Source: Acidimicrobiia bacterium
GTDB lineage: Bacteria; Actinomycetota; Acidimicrobiia; Acidimicrobiales; Bin134
Direction: 5' to 3'
NCBI GenBank assembly: GCA_022819825.1
Contig: JAJEGM010000047.1
Span: 1-64,000, forward strand
Length of the DNA stretch: 64,000 nucleotides
The translations under genes and the position numbers were made by a program. How positions within the stretch are numbered: the first letter of the stretch is position 1; every line of letters starts with the position of its first letter. Positions 51,824 through 59,516 of the stretch are shown here, one piece after another. The notes beneath the pieces were generated by a model. The model saw only the letters and a program-made list of their open reading frames with translations. It was not told the origin of the DNA and made no database searches.

Positions 51824-52621
51824 TCAAGCTGTGGACAAGAGTGAGTGAACTTCCTCAATGCGATCCATTATCTCCTGATAGTCGGGGTTGTGGCGGTGTC
51901 GGCGGTAAGTCTTGAGGGCCTTGCAGAAGCGCATGCTCCATTGTTGGTCTTGGGGGGCTTTGGGCCAGGCGATGTGGCCTCCCGCGTAACTACACAACAC
52001 AAGGTCCCCGTCGATTTGGACTCGGTCGTCTATGGCAAGGTGGCCGAGGAGGAGGTCATTGTGGGCCCAGTCAACGAGATCTCCCCAGTCAGCTCTGATG
52101 GTGATCTGGGGTTCGGACTCTGAAGCTGGGATGGTTTGCTGGGTACCGTCGGGGTGAAGGCGTATTGCCGCCTCCACATCACCAAAGGGGGTGTCAAGCG
52201 CTTCGATGCCCACATCAAATACACCAGTGGTGTGCAGGTCAAGGCCAGGTCGGGCGATGGGGCCAACACCAAATGGATCTGTGGACCTTCCGCCTACAGT
52301 CATCATGGTGGCTTCAACTATTTGTGAGCCAGGAAGAAGGCCCAGAAGATCACCAGCGTCTATATGGGAAGGTCGCATCAGCACCAGATCAACATCAGAT
52401 GCTGCCCGACCCGGGATCCAGCAGGCCAGTCCGTTCTTGTCAAATATCTGCTGGTGGACGACCATCTCACCGCTTGGCCCAGTAGCCCGATGCTCGACCA
52501 CAAGAGCCGCTTCGTCAGGCGTGCGTTTAGGCACCGGCACCGACTCGAACCACTCAGGTGACCCGAATCGGCGTGGCCCCATCCCCGTCAAAGCAGGTGG
52601 TTCAGGCTGTGGGGATGGCAT
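51824..52621 (-). CDS. Protein of unknown function
   Basis: A 265-residue protein I do not recognise. The N-terminal 20 residues are Pro-rich. Charged and hydrophobic segments alternate as in a soluble alpha/beta protein, with WGDLVDWAHNDLLLGHLAID and SMRFCKALKTYRRHRHNPDY in the C-terminal third; a distant sterol-carrier (SCP2-like) fold is conceivable but not supported by any motif. I took ATG 52621. It overlaps the end of the serine-hydrolase-like gene by 20 bases on the same strand, which suggests cotranscription. No similar gene in the window. Confidence 0.6.
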   Translation of the reverse strand: MPSPQPEPPALTGMGPRRFGSPEWFESVPVPKRTPDEAALVVEHRATGPSGEMVVHQQIFDKNGLACWIPGRAASDVDLVLMRPSHIDAGDLLGLLPGSQIVEATMMTVGGRSTDPFGVGPIARPGLDLHTTGVFDVGIEALDTPFGDVEAAIRLHPDGTQQTIPASESEPQITIRADWGDLVDWAHNDLLLGHLAIDDRVQIDGDLVLCSYAGGHIAWPKAPQDQQWSMRFCKALKTYRRHRHNPDYQEIMDRIEEVHSLLSTA

Positions 52622-53693
52622 CAAGGATCTTGTCCACGACCTGCTGACGGGGCAGGGCCTGGTCGTAGAACCCTGCTCCGACTCCGTTCAGGTAGACGGC
52701 CACGCTGGAGTCACGGGCCGGGTCGTACAAGGCGACGCTGTTAGCCAGTCCACCCGCGTGGCCCACTGCGCCAGGCCCGGCGACCTGCGAAATATGCTGC
52801 TGGTCAAGGTCGGTCATCAGCCCACCCACCCACTTGGCGGGCCGCTGTAAAACCGGATCAAATACCAAGGGCCTGTCGTCGTCCAAAAGCTCCCACAGCA
52901 GCCCCGGTGACGGCAGTCCCGGCTGGACCACACCTCCCATCACCCGGCCCACCGCGGCCATCAGTCCGGCCGACCCCCGCATCGTCGCCAGAGCACCCAA
53001 AGCCAACCGAATCTCACCCAAGTGAACAGGCAATATCTCGGACAGCATCGCCCGCCTCCCAACCGGCAAACCCGACACCGGTGCCTGTGCCCGCCAACGC
53101 GCCGACAACGCTGATGCCGCGTCCGCCAACACGTCACTGCCCAACCCCAACGGCTCCAACAGAACCTCTGAGCAAAACCGGCTCACCGTGCAACCCGTCA
53201 ACTTTTCGATGACAGCTTCACAAACCAACCCTCCTGCCAGTTCGCTATACCCCCTGCCCTCGGCACCTCCACTGCCAATGGACCTACCCACTGCGGCCCG
53301 CTCCAATAACGCCTGCCTGCGGCCACGGGGTGTCATCCTCCACAGCATCGCCGTCGGCTCCATCAACCCTGCTTCATGCGATGCCAGCCGGCGAAGCGTC
53401 AAGTCCACAGGACACCAGTCCGGTAGCTCCACCGCCTTCTCAAGGGAATCATCAGGCCCAACCCCCGCCCGCTCCAACACATGGGCCAACAACAAATACG
53501 GCAACGGCTTCACCAGGCAATACACATTGTGCAAATTGCCTTTTTTCAACGGCCTCCCACTAGCAGTCTCCCCAACCGCAAGGTCAACTGCCAGCCTCCC
53601 CTCCAAATACACTGCTGCTTGCCCCCCAACCGCAAAGATCCCCTCATCAACTACGTCCTGTAACGCTCGCCTAGCCGCATCTTCAAGTTCCAT
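52602..53693 (-). CDS. Beta-lactamase-fold serine-hydrolase relative with Cys at the nucleophile
   Basis: A class C beta-lactamase/EstB-type protein of about 363 residues. The S-x-x-K motif position reads CLVK in VYCLVKPLPYLLLAHVLERA, so the nucleophilic Ser is Cys while the Lys stays. The second motif Tyr is present (GYSELAGGLVCEAVIEKLTG, with Glu where Asn is usual), and the third motif is GHAGG. LRRLASHEAGL is the usual family segment. I used ATG 53693 (MELEDAARRALQ), which matches the family N-terminus; GTG 53762, which abuts the upstream stop, would add 23 residues. It could be a thiol-based hydrolase or an inactive, binding-only protein. Confidence 0.82.
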   Translation of the reverse strand: MELEDAARRALQDVVDEGIFAVGGQAAVYLEGRLAVDLAVGETASGRPLKKGNLHNVYCLVKPLPYLLLAHVLERAGVGPDDSLEKAVELPDWCPVDLTLRRLASHEAGLMEPTAMLWRMTPRGRRQALLERAAVGRSIGSGGAEGRGYSELAGGLVCEAVIEKLTGCTVSRFCSEVLLEPLGLGSDVLADAASALSARWRAQAPVSGLPVGRRAMLSEILPVHLGEIRLALGALATMRGSAGLMAAVGRVMGGVVQPGLPSPGLLWELLDDDRPLVFDPVLQRPAKWVGGLMTDLDQQHISQVAGPGAVGHAGGLANSVALYDPARDSSVAVYLNGVGAGFYDQALPRQQVVDKILDAIPTA

Positions 53694-53762
53694 GGTCAAC
53701 AAACCAGCTATTACCGGATCAGAACCTTTCTCGCAGCTGAAGGCACCATTAGGCTGAGTCAC

Positions 53763-56700
53763 TTATTTCGATGAATGGCTGGTCGACGACTTGTGGCACG
53801 AATAGCTCCCGTGTTTGTGCCACCCCGACAAGCAGCCAGTGGCATGGTCCAACAACGCATGATGACAGTCTTTGGAACCATGCCGGTGCTGGCCCCCAGG
53901 ACACGGCGGCGGGTCATGTCGAGTGCTTGATCGATGACAAGCCAAGGTGCCGTGTTTGTGCCACCCCGACAAACAACCGGTCGTGTGATCCAACAACGCA
54001 TTGTGGCAATCATGCGAACCATGCCGGTGCTGGCCATCCGGACACGGCGGCGGAGCATGACTATCCGACGCCTTATGGCACGCCAAACCATCATGCTTGT
54101 GCCACCCCGACAAACAACCGGTCGTGTGATCCAACAACACATTGTGACAATCCTCACTCGGAGAATGCCGATGCTGGCCACCCGGACACGGCGGTGCGGG
54201 GTTGCATGCCGAAACGTATTTCCACAGAGTCCCGTCGTCGCCGGTGTGGGTATAGGTGCCGCCGTGGGGGCACGCCGTGCCACTGGACTCATAGGCGGTG
54301 AGCCCGGTCGTGAGGCAGCCGCCGCTTCTCACCAGCCTTTCGATCTCGGTGTTGTCCTCTGCGTAGTAGACGCAGTGCTGTTCGGCAGTAGTGGTGCAGG
54401 TCACCGATCCCGACGGGCTCCATCCGCCAGCGTTATAGGCCTGCACATCCACCGCATATGGAGTGCTAGGCGAACGGCTCGTCGCCTGGAACGACAGTCC
54501 CGCCGTCTCACTCCATGAACCGCTGCCAATACGGTACTGATACTTGGTCGGATCGCCCTTCGGCTCGCCCCACGACACCGTGAAGACCCGCGCCTCCACA
54601 TTCGAACATGACGGCGAGGGAGCCGACGGCGGTGCGGGGTTGCATGCCGAAACGTATTTCCACAGAGTCCCGTCGTCGCCGGTGTGGGTATAGGTGCCGC
54701 CGTGGGGGCACGCCGTGCCACTGGACTCATAGGCGGTGAGCCCGGTCGTGAGGCAGCCGCCGACCCTTTCCTGGCGCAGTACCTCATCCCCGTTCTCAGC
54801 CTGATACACACACCATTGCTGCACAGCGCTGGTTGTGCAGTCTTGGGTCCCGGTGCTGCTCCAGCCTCCGGCGTTTTCGGCTTGCACCTGGACTGAGTAC
54901 TTGGTGCTGGGGCTCAGCCCCGAAGCCGTGAACGAACGGGACGAGGCGTGTTTCCAAGAAGCCGAGCCCACCTTATAGCGATAACGGGTAGGATTCCCAG
55001 AAGGCTCCGCCCAACTCACTCCAAACGAGCGCGCCCCGACACTGTCACAAACCGGCACAGGAGCCGATGGCGGTAAGACATTACATCTAGCCCGATAATA
55101 TTGAGAAGACGCATTTTGGGTGACACCTAGAAGTCTGTACACACCCCCTCCAGGACACTCAACTTGGTCACCAATTTCAGATCCATAACTTCTATATACA
55201 TTTGTTGGATGAACACAGCTGCCACTCTTCACTTCTCGTGACACCATATCGCCATTCTCAGCTGCAAATACACAATATGCCTTGGTGCTTTCAGAATCCT
55301 CATCCTCCGTTTCGCACGTTATAGTGTCCCAATCACCCCAACCTGCTTCATTTCGATAGGAAATTTGAATATCGTACTCTGTCGCAGGCTCCAAACGAAG
55401 AAGCTTTATCTCTTGAAGCGATGCAGGCTTTTCTTCAATTTCTACCGGCAATGTATATCTATATGATGGATCTTGGTTCTTCTTGTATCTCCATCTGTAG
55501 CTCAGCGTTATGAGTCCGGTTGGGCCATTAGGTTCATAATGCATCACTTCAATACTGCTACTTCCAGTAGTACCGCACCAATAATTGATGCTATTGGGCA
55601 AAGCTCTTCCCGGATAACATGTATGTTGCTTGAAATACGTCCAATCCCCGTCAGCATCGGTTGTTCCGAGAGATAATCTGACGATATTAACTATATACAC
55701 TCCATTGTGCGTTGTTAAGATAACGGACGGTGAAGGGTTTGGCCACCTCCAATGTTGAAGCGACCTCGACACTGGATGCCACGAGTACTTGCGATCAGAC
55801 AGCACCTCTCCCACAGACGAATTGAACACTACCTGGCTGTAGGAGGACTGCCCACATGAGACCTCGGGAGGTGGTCCCAATAAATTACATCTGACAATAG
55901 CTTTTTGTCCCCAACCATTGACGTTATACTCTTCCACTTCAAATTCCACAGGACCTTTTTCCCAAGTTCCAGTTAGGTGTATAGCCTTAATAGGCGTGCC
56001 AAAATCACTCATAGTATTTTCCCTCGTATATTCCCCTTCAACCCAACTAGTAAATTGCGATGTTGAAGTCTCATCGCTTGAAAGGTTAGGTATTGCGCGA
56101 AAACGCCACCGATACTTGGTTGAGGGCGGTGGTGAAAAAGTGACGTATGTCTCTATATGTATCGCTCCAGCTATTGCAGGCACAATACTTGTTGGAGGGG
56201 CTATAACTCTCAACACAGGTTCAAAGTCTGCAACTCTATCTTTGAACCATAGAACTGTTTCTATCCAGGAAGGAGCAGGATCAGTGACAATAAGTGCAGC
56301 GGTATCCATTTTATCTGGAGACGTGGCATCTGCTGGACATGTCACCTTGGGTTCTAAGGGCTTCCAGTGGCTCTTTATATCCCGAGTATTCGAGTTTGAC
56401 TGAGATACACACTCTATTTTATTGCCAATCTTGACGAAGTGAGACAAGCTGCTCAAAACATCCGTGACCTCAACCGCACTATTTCCTACTGCAACTAATA
56501 GGCCACCTATACTCTTGCTGCTTTCAAACAAGTCCTTTAGATCCCCTGTTACATCTTGGGGAAGGGCGCCTAAGGTCCAAGTCTGTATGTATCCAGATGG
56601 ACAGTGAGATATATTGAGACTTGGAAAAGGTTTTATTCTGCAAAATTCGACCAGATAACTCCCTGTCCCTGACTTCTGCAATGACAGTTGGCCAATTTCG

Positions 56701-57464
56701 ATCTTTGGTACTCCGGCCACAATAGTGGTTTCAATGCTGCCAATTCCAATATCTAGATTCTTGTCAAAAAATTCCATCAATATGGCAGTTGAGTCCAAAG
56801 CGAAGACCAACTTAATCCTTTCCTGATCGGAATGGCACTCACCCGACCTTTTTGGTATCGGAGACGGCGACGGGGACGGGCTCGGAGACGGAGAGGGAGA
56901 CGAACTCTGTGCAAGTGCCATAGGGACGGTCGATCGGCCGCCGCCGTTGTGGCCCCAGCATGAAACGGTATTGTCGGTTTTGACTCCGCAGGAATGGTCG
57001 TCGCCAGCTGACACTGATGCGTAGGCTCCAGTGGGTACTGTCGAGCGCCCGTTGGTATTGGATCCCCAGCAGACCACAGACTCATCAGACTTCACCCCAC
57101 ACGAATGGTGCTCTCCTGCCGATACTGATGAGAACACCCCCGCAGGCGCAGAAGCCTGCTTGAAACGGTTGCTGCCCCAACACGCCACAGACCCATCAGA
57201 CTTCACCCCGCAGGTGTGAAGAAATCCCGCCGATACTGAAGAGAACGCACCCGCAGGTGCCGAAACCTGCTTGGAGACGTTGTAGCCCCAGCAGGCCACA
57301 GACCCATCAGACTTCACCCCACACGAATGCTCGCGGCCAGCAGACACCACCACATCAACAGAACCCTGCTGGTCAGAATCCTGTGCCGATGCTCCCATCT
57401 CGTAGATCAGGCCCGCGGCTACTACACTCAAAACGGCGGCTAAAGCTGCCAAACGGCGTTTCAT
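53763..57464 (-). CDS. Secreted mosaic protein: RCC1 repeats, FN3 domains, Cys modules, His/Cys repeat
   Basis: A 1233-residue exported protein. Residues 1-27 are a signal peptide (KRRLAALAAVLSVVAAGLIY). Residues 35-180 hold four RCC1-like repeats (SAGxxHSCGVKSDGSVxCWG). A Ser/Pro stalk follows near 185-205. Residues about 210-730 contain no domain I know. From about 735, FN3 domains alternate with a module beginning CVYxAENGDE and ending ACNPAPP (three copies, two nearly identical). The last 140 residues repeat a 47-residue unit CLSGWHKHxxxxCHK with CPxGQHRH and DCHNALLDHTTG. The centre (DNA 55080-56850) is much AT-richer than the ends. A surface adhesin or metal-binding protein is plausible. 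I chose ATG 57464 on the basis of the signal peptide; no ribosome-binding site is visible. Confidence 0.75.
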   Translation of the reverse strand: MKRRLAALAAVLSVVAAGLIYEMGASAQDSDQQGSVDVVVSAGREHSCGVKSDGSVACWGYNVSKQVSAPAGAFSSVSAGFLHTCGVKSDGSVACWGSNRFKQASAPAGVFSSVSAGEHHSCGVKSDESVVCWGSNTNGRSTVPTGAYASVSAGDDHSCGVKTDNTVSCWGHNGGGRSTVPMALAQSSSPSPSPSPSPSPSPIPKRSGECHSDQERIKLVFALDSTAILMEFFDKNLDIGIGSIETTIVAGVPKIEIGQLSLQKSGTGSYLVEFCRIKPFPSLNISHCPSGYIQTWTLGALPQDVTGDLKDLFESSKSIGGLLVAVGNSAVEVTDVLSSLSHFVKIGNKIECVSQSNSNTRDIKSHWKPLEPKVTCPADATSPDKMDTAALIVTDPAPSWIETVLWFKDRVADFEPVLRVIAPPTSIVPAIAGAIHIETYVTFSPPPSTKYRWRFRAIPNLSSDETSTSQFTSWVEGEYTRENTMSDFGTPIKAIHLTGTWEKGPVEFEVEEYNVNGWGQKAIVRCNLLGPPPEVSCGQSSYSQVVFNSSVGEVLSDRKYSWHPVSRSLQHWRWPNPSPSVILTTHNGVYIVNIVRLSLGTTDADGDWTYFKQHTCYPGRALPNSINYWCGTTGSSSIEVMHYEPNGPTGLITLSYRWRYKKNQDPSYRYTLPVEIEEKPASLQEIKLLRLEPATEYDIQISYRNEAGWGDWDTITCETEDEDSESTKAYCVFAAENGDMVSREVKSGSCVHPTNVYRSYGSEIGDQVECPGGGVYRLLGVTQNASSQYYRARCNVLPPSAPVPVCDSVGARSFGVSWAEPSGNPTRYRYKVGSASWKHASSRSFTASGLSPSTKYSVQVQAENAGGWSSTGTQDCTTSAVQQWCVYQAENGDEVLRQERVGGCLTTGLTAYESSGTACPHGGTYTHTGDDGTLWKYVSACNPAPPSAPSPSCSNVEARVFTVSWGEPKGDPTKYQYRIGSGSWSETAGLSFQATSRSPSTPYAVDVQAYNAGGWSPSGSVTCTTTAEQHCVYYAEDNTEIERLVRSGGCLTTGLTAYESSGTACPHGGTYTHTGDDGTLWKYVSACNPAPPCPGGQHRHSPSEDCHNVLLDHTTGCLSGWHKHDGLACHKASDSHAPPPCPDGQHRHGSHDCHNALLDHTTGCLSGWHKHGTLACHRSSTRHDPPPCPGGQHRHGSKDCHHALLDHATGCLSGWHKHGSYSCHKSSTSHSSK
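53816..54180. repeat. 141-bp tandem repeat coding the His/Cys-rich unit
   Basis: The marker CCACCCCGAC recurs at 53820, 53961 and 54102, a strict 141-base period (47 codons). The copies differ mainly at third positions, so they are kept in frame and under protein-level constraint. Each unit encodes four Cys and about seven His. Confidence 0.85.
54188..54324. repeat. 137-bp perfect direct repeat, copy 1
   Basis: Bases 54188-54324 are identical, base for base, to 54626-54762. Both lie inside the mosaic protein gene and encode the C-terminal part of the Cys module (LTTGLTAYESSGTACP and the following GGTYTHTGDDGTLWKY). The spacing is 438 bases, a multiple of three, so recombination would delete or duplicate one FN3-Cys module in frame. 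Confidence 0.9.
54626..54762. repeat. 137-bp perfect direct repeat, copy 2
   Basis: Identical partner of 54188-54324. Perfect identity over 137 bases, while flanking module sequence differs, points to recent duplication or gene conversion rather than old divergence. Confidence 0.9.
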
Positions 57465-57869
57465 AGCCGTTAGTACATAGAGGGGGGGGGGGGGTGGGGT
57501 GTCAAATCGGAATTGAGATCCGACTTCAGCCATGACACCACGAACCAGCAGCGAGGATCCCAACAACAAGCCTGATATCCCTATCTGAACAGGCAAAACG
57601 CCAACCCGACAGACAAGGTCCATTCAATTTAGATGGGCCACAAACGGCAGATCTCAGCACATTCGACCGCCGTCTGGTTCACGAAATCAGCCACTTGCCC
57701 GTCAGTGCGCGGATCCCCGCAGCATTGCCTCGGCTTGACGTGCTGCTGGCTACTTCCTACCCCCGCTTGGCAAGGTAACCCGCCTAGAAGAAAAAACCGT
57801 TTCGCGGGAGGACAGATCCGACAAGGATGCTAATGCACACTGGCTGTGGCTGTATAGGCCGGATTCTAC
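57465..57869. other. Noncoding stretch between the mosaic protein gene and tRNA-Val
   Basis: About 405 bases with no convincing gene. An open frame continues the mosaic gene upstream to ATG 57623, but those residues have no signal-peptide logic. The stretch holds the 13-base G/C homopolymer promoter element at 57471-57505 and a run of T's (on the minus strand, near 57790-57797) after a short CCG-CGG stem that could end tRNA-Val transcription. Confidence 0.5.
57471..57505 (-). promoter_or_regulatory. Candidate phase-variable promoter with a C13 spacer
   Basis: Read on the minus strand, a perfect TTGACA (57505-57500) is followed by CCCC, A, then 13 C's (57494-57482), T, and the AT-rich CTATGTACTA just before the ATG at 57464. 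The likely -10 (TATGTA at 57479-57474) would be 20 bases from TTGACA, slightly long. Loss of two or three C's would bring it to the 17-18 optimum. Messages would start at or just before the ATG, consistent with the missing ribosome-binding site. Function is inferred. Confidence 0.5.
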
Positions 57870-57946
57870 TGGTGGGCGCGGAGGGACTTGAACCCCCGGC
57901 CTCTTCCTTGTAAGGGAAGCGCTCTTGCCATCTGAGCTACGCGCCC
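57870..57946 (-). tRNA. tRNA-Val (anticodon UAC)
   Basis: On the minus strand the acceptor GGGCGCG pairs with CGCGCCC, the D arm has GCTCAGATGGCAAGAGC, the anticodon stem CTTCC/GGAAG encloses CTTACAA with TAC (57910-57912), and the T arm is GGGGGTTCAAGTCCCTC. The CCA end is encoded at 57872-57870. The 3' end faces the accessory region at 51824-57464, a common integration geometry. Confidence 0.93.
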
Positions 57947-57961
57947 GGTGCAACAGCCAGG

Positions 57962-58792
57962 CTAGTGGTGTTTTGCGACCTCTCCCGCACCAATAGCAGC
58001 AGGATCGTCGGCGCCGAACGTGCGCCGTTGAGCCAAGGCCTCGGTCAGCAGCGGCGGCGTGGCGGCCACCACTGGGTAGCGCCGTTCGGCGAGGTCGTCG
58101 GGCAGCAGCGGCCGCCCCCACGCCTCGCCCATGGCCACCCCGGCCTCGGCGCACACCAACGCCGCGCCCAGGTAGTCCCAGGTGGAGTGGCCTTCGTTGG
58201 TGCAGTCGATGTAGGCGTCGAGAACTCCCTCGGCCACCGCGGTCATATCCAAGGCGATCGATCCCAGCACCCGGTATTGCCTCCAGCCCAGGTGGCGGGG
58301 GGGAATGTAGGTGAGCCCTACCGTGGCCTCCCCCAGCGACTGTTGAGCCGAGGGCCCCGATCCCCGGCGGGGTTCGCCTTCGGCGGGGGGAGCCAGCGGG
58401 CGGCCGTTCACAGTGGCACCTTGGCCTCGAACGGCTCGGTAGGCCTTGTTGTTCACCAGATTGAGCACCAGCGCGGCCAGCATCCCCTCGGAGTCGACCG
58501 CGCAGAAGCTGGTGGAGTACCACGGCAGGCCGCGGGCCGCGTTGGTGGAGCCGTCCACGGGGTCGAGCACCACCACGAGCTCCCGATCGGCGTCGTGCGA
58601 TCCCGATTCCTCGCTGTACACCCCGAAGCCGGCCTGGGCCAGCACCTCTCGGGCCGCTTCATCGGCGGCCACGTCGAAGCTGTACTGGCCTTCTCGGTTG
58701 CCGGTGAGCTGGCCACCGTCGATCCGGGCCACTGCCTCGGCCACTCGGGCTGCGGCCTGGTCGAAGACGGTCAGAATCCGGTCGCTGTCCAC
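57962..58792 (-). CDS. Inositol monophosphatase family protein
   Basis: A 276-residue Mg-dependent phosphatase of the IMPase/FBPase/CysQ superfamily. Metal-site motifs are GVYSEESG near residue 60, LDPVDGSTNAARGLPWYSTS near residue 76, and TWDYLGAALVCAEAGVAMGE near residue 200. Substrates in the family include inositol phosphate, fructose bisphosphate, histidinol phosphate and PAP; none is favoured by the context. It lies 15 bases upstream of tRNA-Val on the same strand and is divergent from the next gene. Confidence 0.87.
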   Translation of the reverse strand: MDSDRILTVFDQAAARVAEAVARIDGGQLTGNREGQYSFDVAADEAAREVLAQAGFGVYSEESGSHDADRELVVVLDPVDGSTNAARGLPWYSTSFCAVDSEGMLAALVLNLVNNKAYRAVRGQGATVNGRPLAPPAEGEPRRGSGPSAQQSLGEATVGLTYIPPRHLGWRQYRVLGSIALDMTAVAEGVLDAYIDCTNEGHSTWDYLGAALVCAEAGVAMGEAWGRPLLPDDLAERRYPVVAATPPLLTEALAQRRTFGADDPAAIGAGEVAKHH

Positions 58793-58845
58793 CGGGGTGA
58801 AACTAACCGGTATCGGATAGCCAGCACGGTCAATTTCGTGGCAGT

Positions 58846-59418
58846 GTGGGGCTCTTGGCTGTCGTCGATATCGCCACCTTCATCGCCGATCTCAAGGACC
58901 ACGCCGCCGATCACGGCTTCCACGTCCACGATGATCGCCATTTCGTGGAGACCTACTCCATGCGCCAGGCCTGGGAGGTGGATCTGCACCCCGCGGCGGC
59001 CTGCGGCGGCCCGCTCGATGTACACATCACGCTGGAGGTGGACCCCCGGGTGATGCTGGGCTTCGAGGACCACGTGATGGAGCTGCCCGAGGGGGTGGAG
59101 CCCACCGAGGACTTCAAGCTGCCCATGGTGGTGTCGTGGAGCCTGCCCCCGCTGCCCGACGGCCCCGACCTGCTGCTGTTGGCCACCGACCTGGCCGGCA
59201 TCGGCGGCATGGAGCTGCCTTTGGACGTGTCGGCCATCGACGCCTACGCCGCGGTCACCGACGCTCCGGAGCGGAGCATCTCCATTACCGCACGGGTGGA
59301 GGTGTCGATCAGCGGCATGTTCACCGGCCAGGAGTGCCTGGGCGGCGTGATGCCCAAGGTGGCGGAGATCAGCGAGTTCCTCCTCGACCGGGCCCCTGCC
59401 TGGCTGGGCGACGTCTAG
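58846..59418 (+). CDS. Conserved-looking protein of unknown function
   Basis: A 190-residue acidic protein. It begins at GTG 58846 (GLLAVVDIATFIADLKDHAA). The centre has alternating strands (PLDVHITLEVDPRVMLGFED, KLPMVVSWSLPPLPD) and the C-terminus a helix (GVMPKVAEISEFLLDRAPAW). No family recognised and no membrane segment or signal peptide. It is between the phosphatase and the PAP2 gene with independent orientation from the former; codon use matches its neighbours, so it is probably a real core gene. Confidence 0.65.
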   Translation: MGLLAVVDIATFIADLKDHAADHGFHVHDDRHFVETYSMRQAWEVDLHPAAACGGPLDVHITLEVDPRVMLGFEDHVMELPEGVEPTEDFKLPMVVSWSLPPLPDGPDLLLLATDLAGIGGMELPLDVSAIDAYAAVTDAPERSISITARVEVSISGMFTGQECLGGVMPKVAEISEFLLDRAPAWLGDV

Positions 59419-59516
59419 GCGTATCTGAGGGCACTCACGCTTCTGCCGGCACCGATGGAACCCATCGAGTGAACCGGTGGAAAATCTCGGTAACGAATCG
59501 GTAACATTAAGGTTCC

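Noticed and set aside
53816-54180. Noncoding satellite or CRISPR array
   Set aside because: The period is 141 bases, a multiple of three, with silent-type differences, so it is a protein repeat.
57465-57623. Extended start of the mosaic protein at ATG 57623
   Set aside because: The extension lacks a signal peptide at its beginning and runs through the homopolymer; the real signal peptide begins at ATG 57464.
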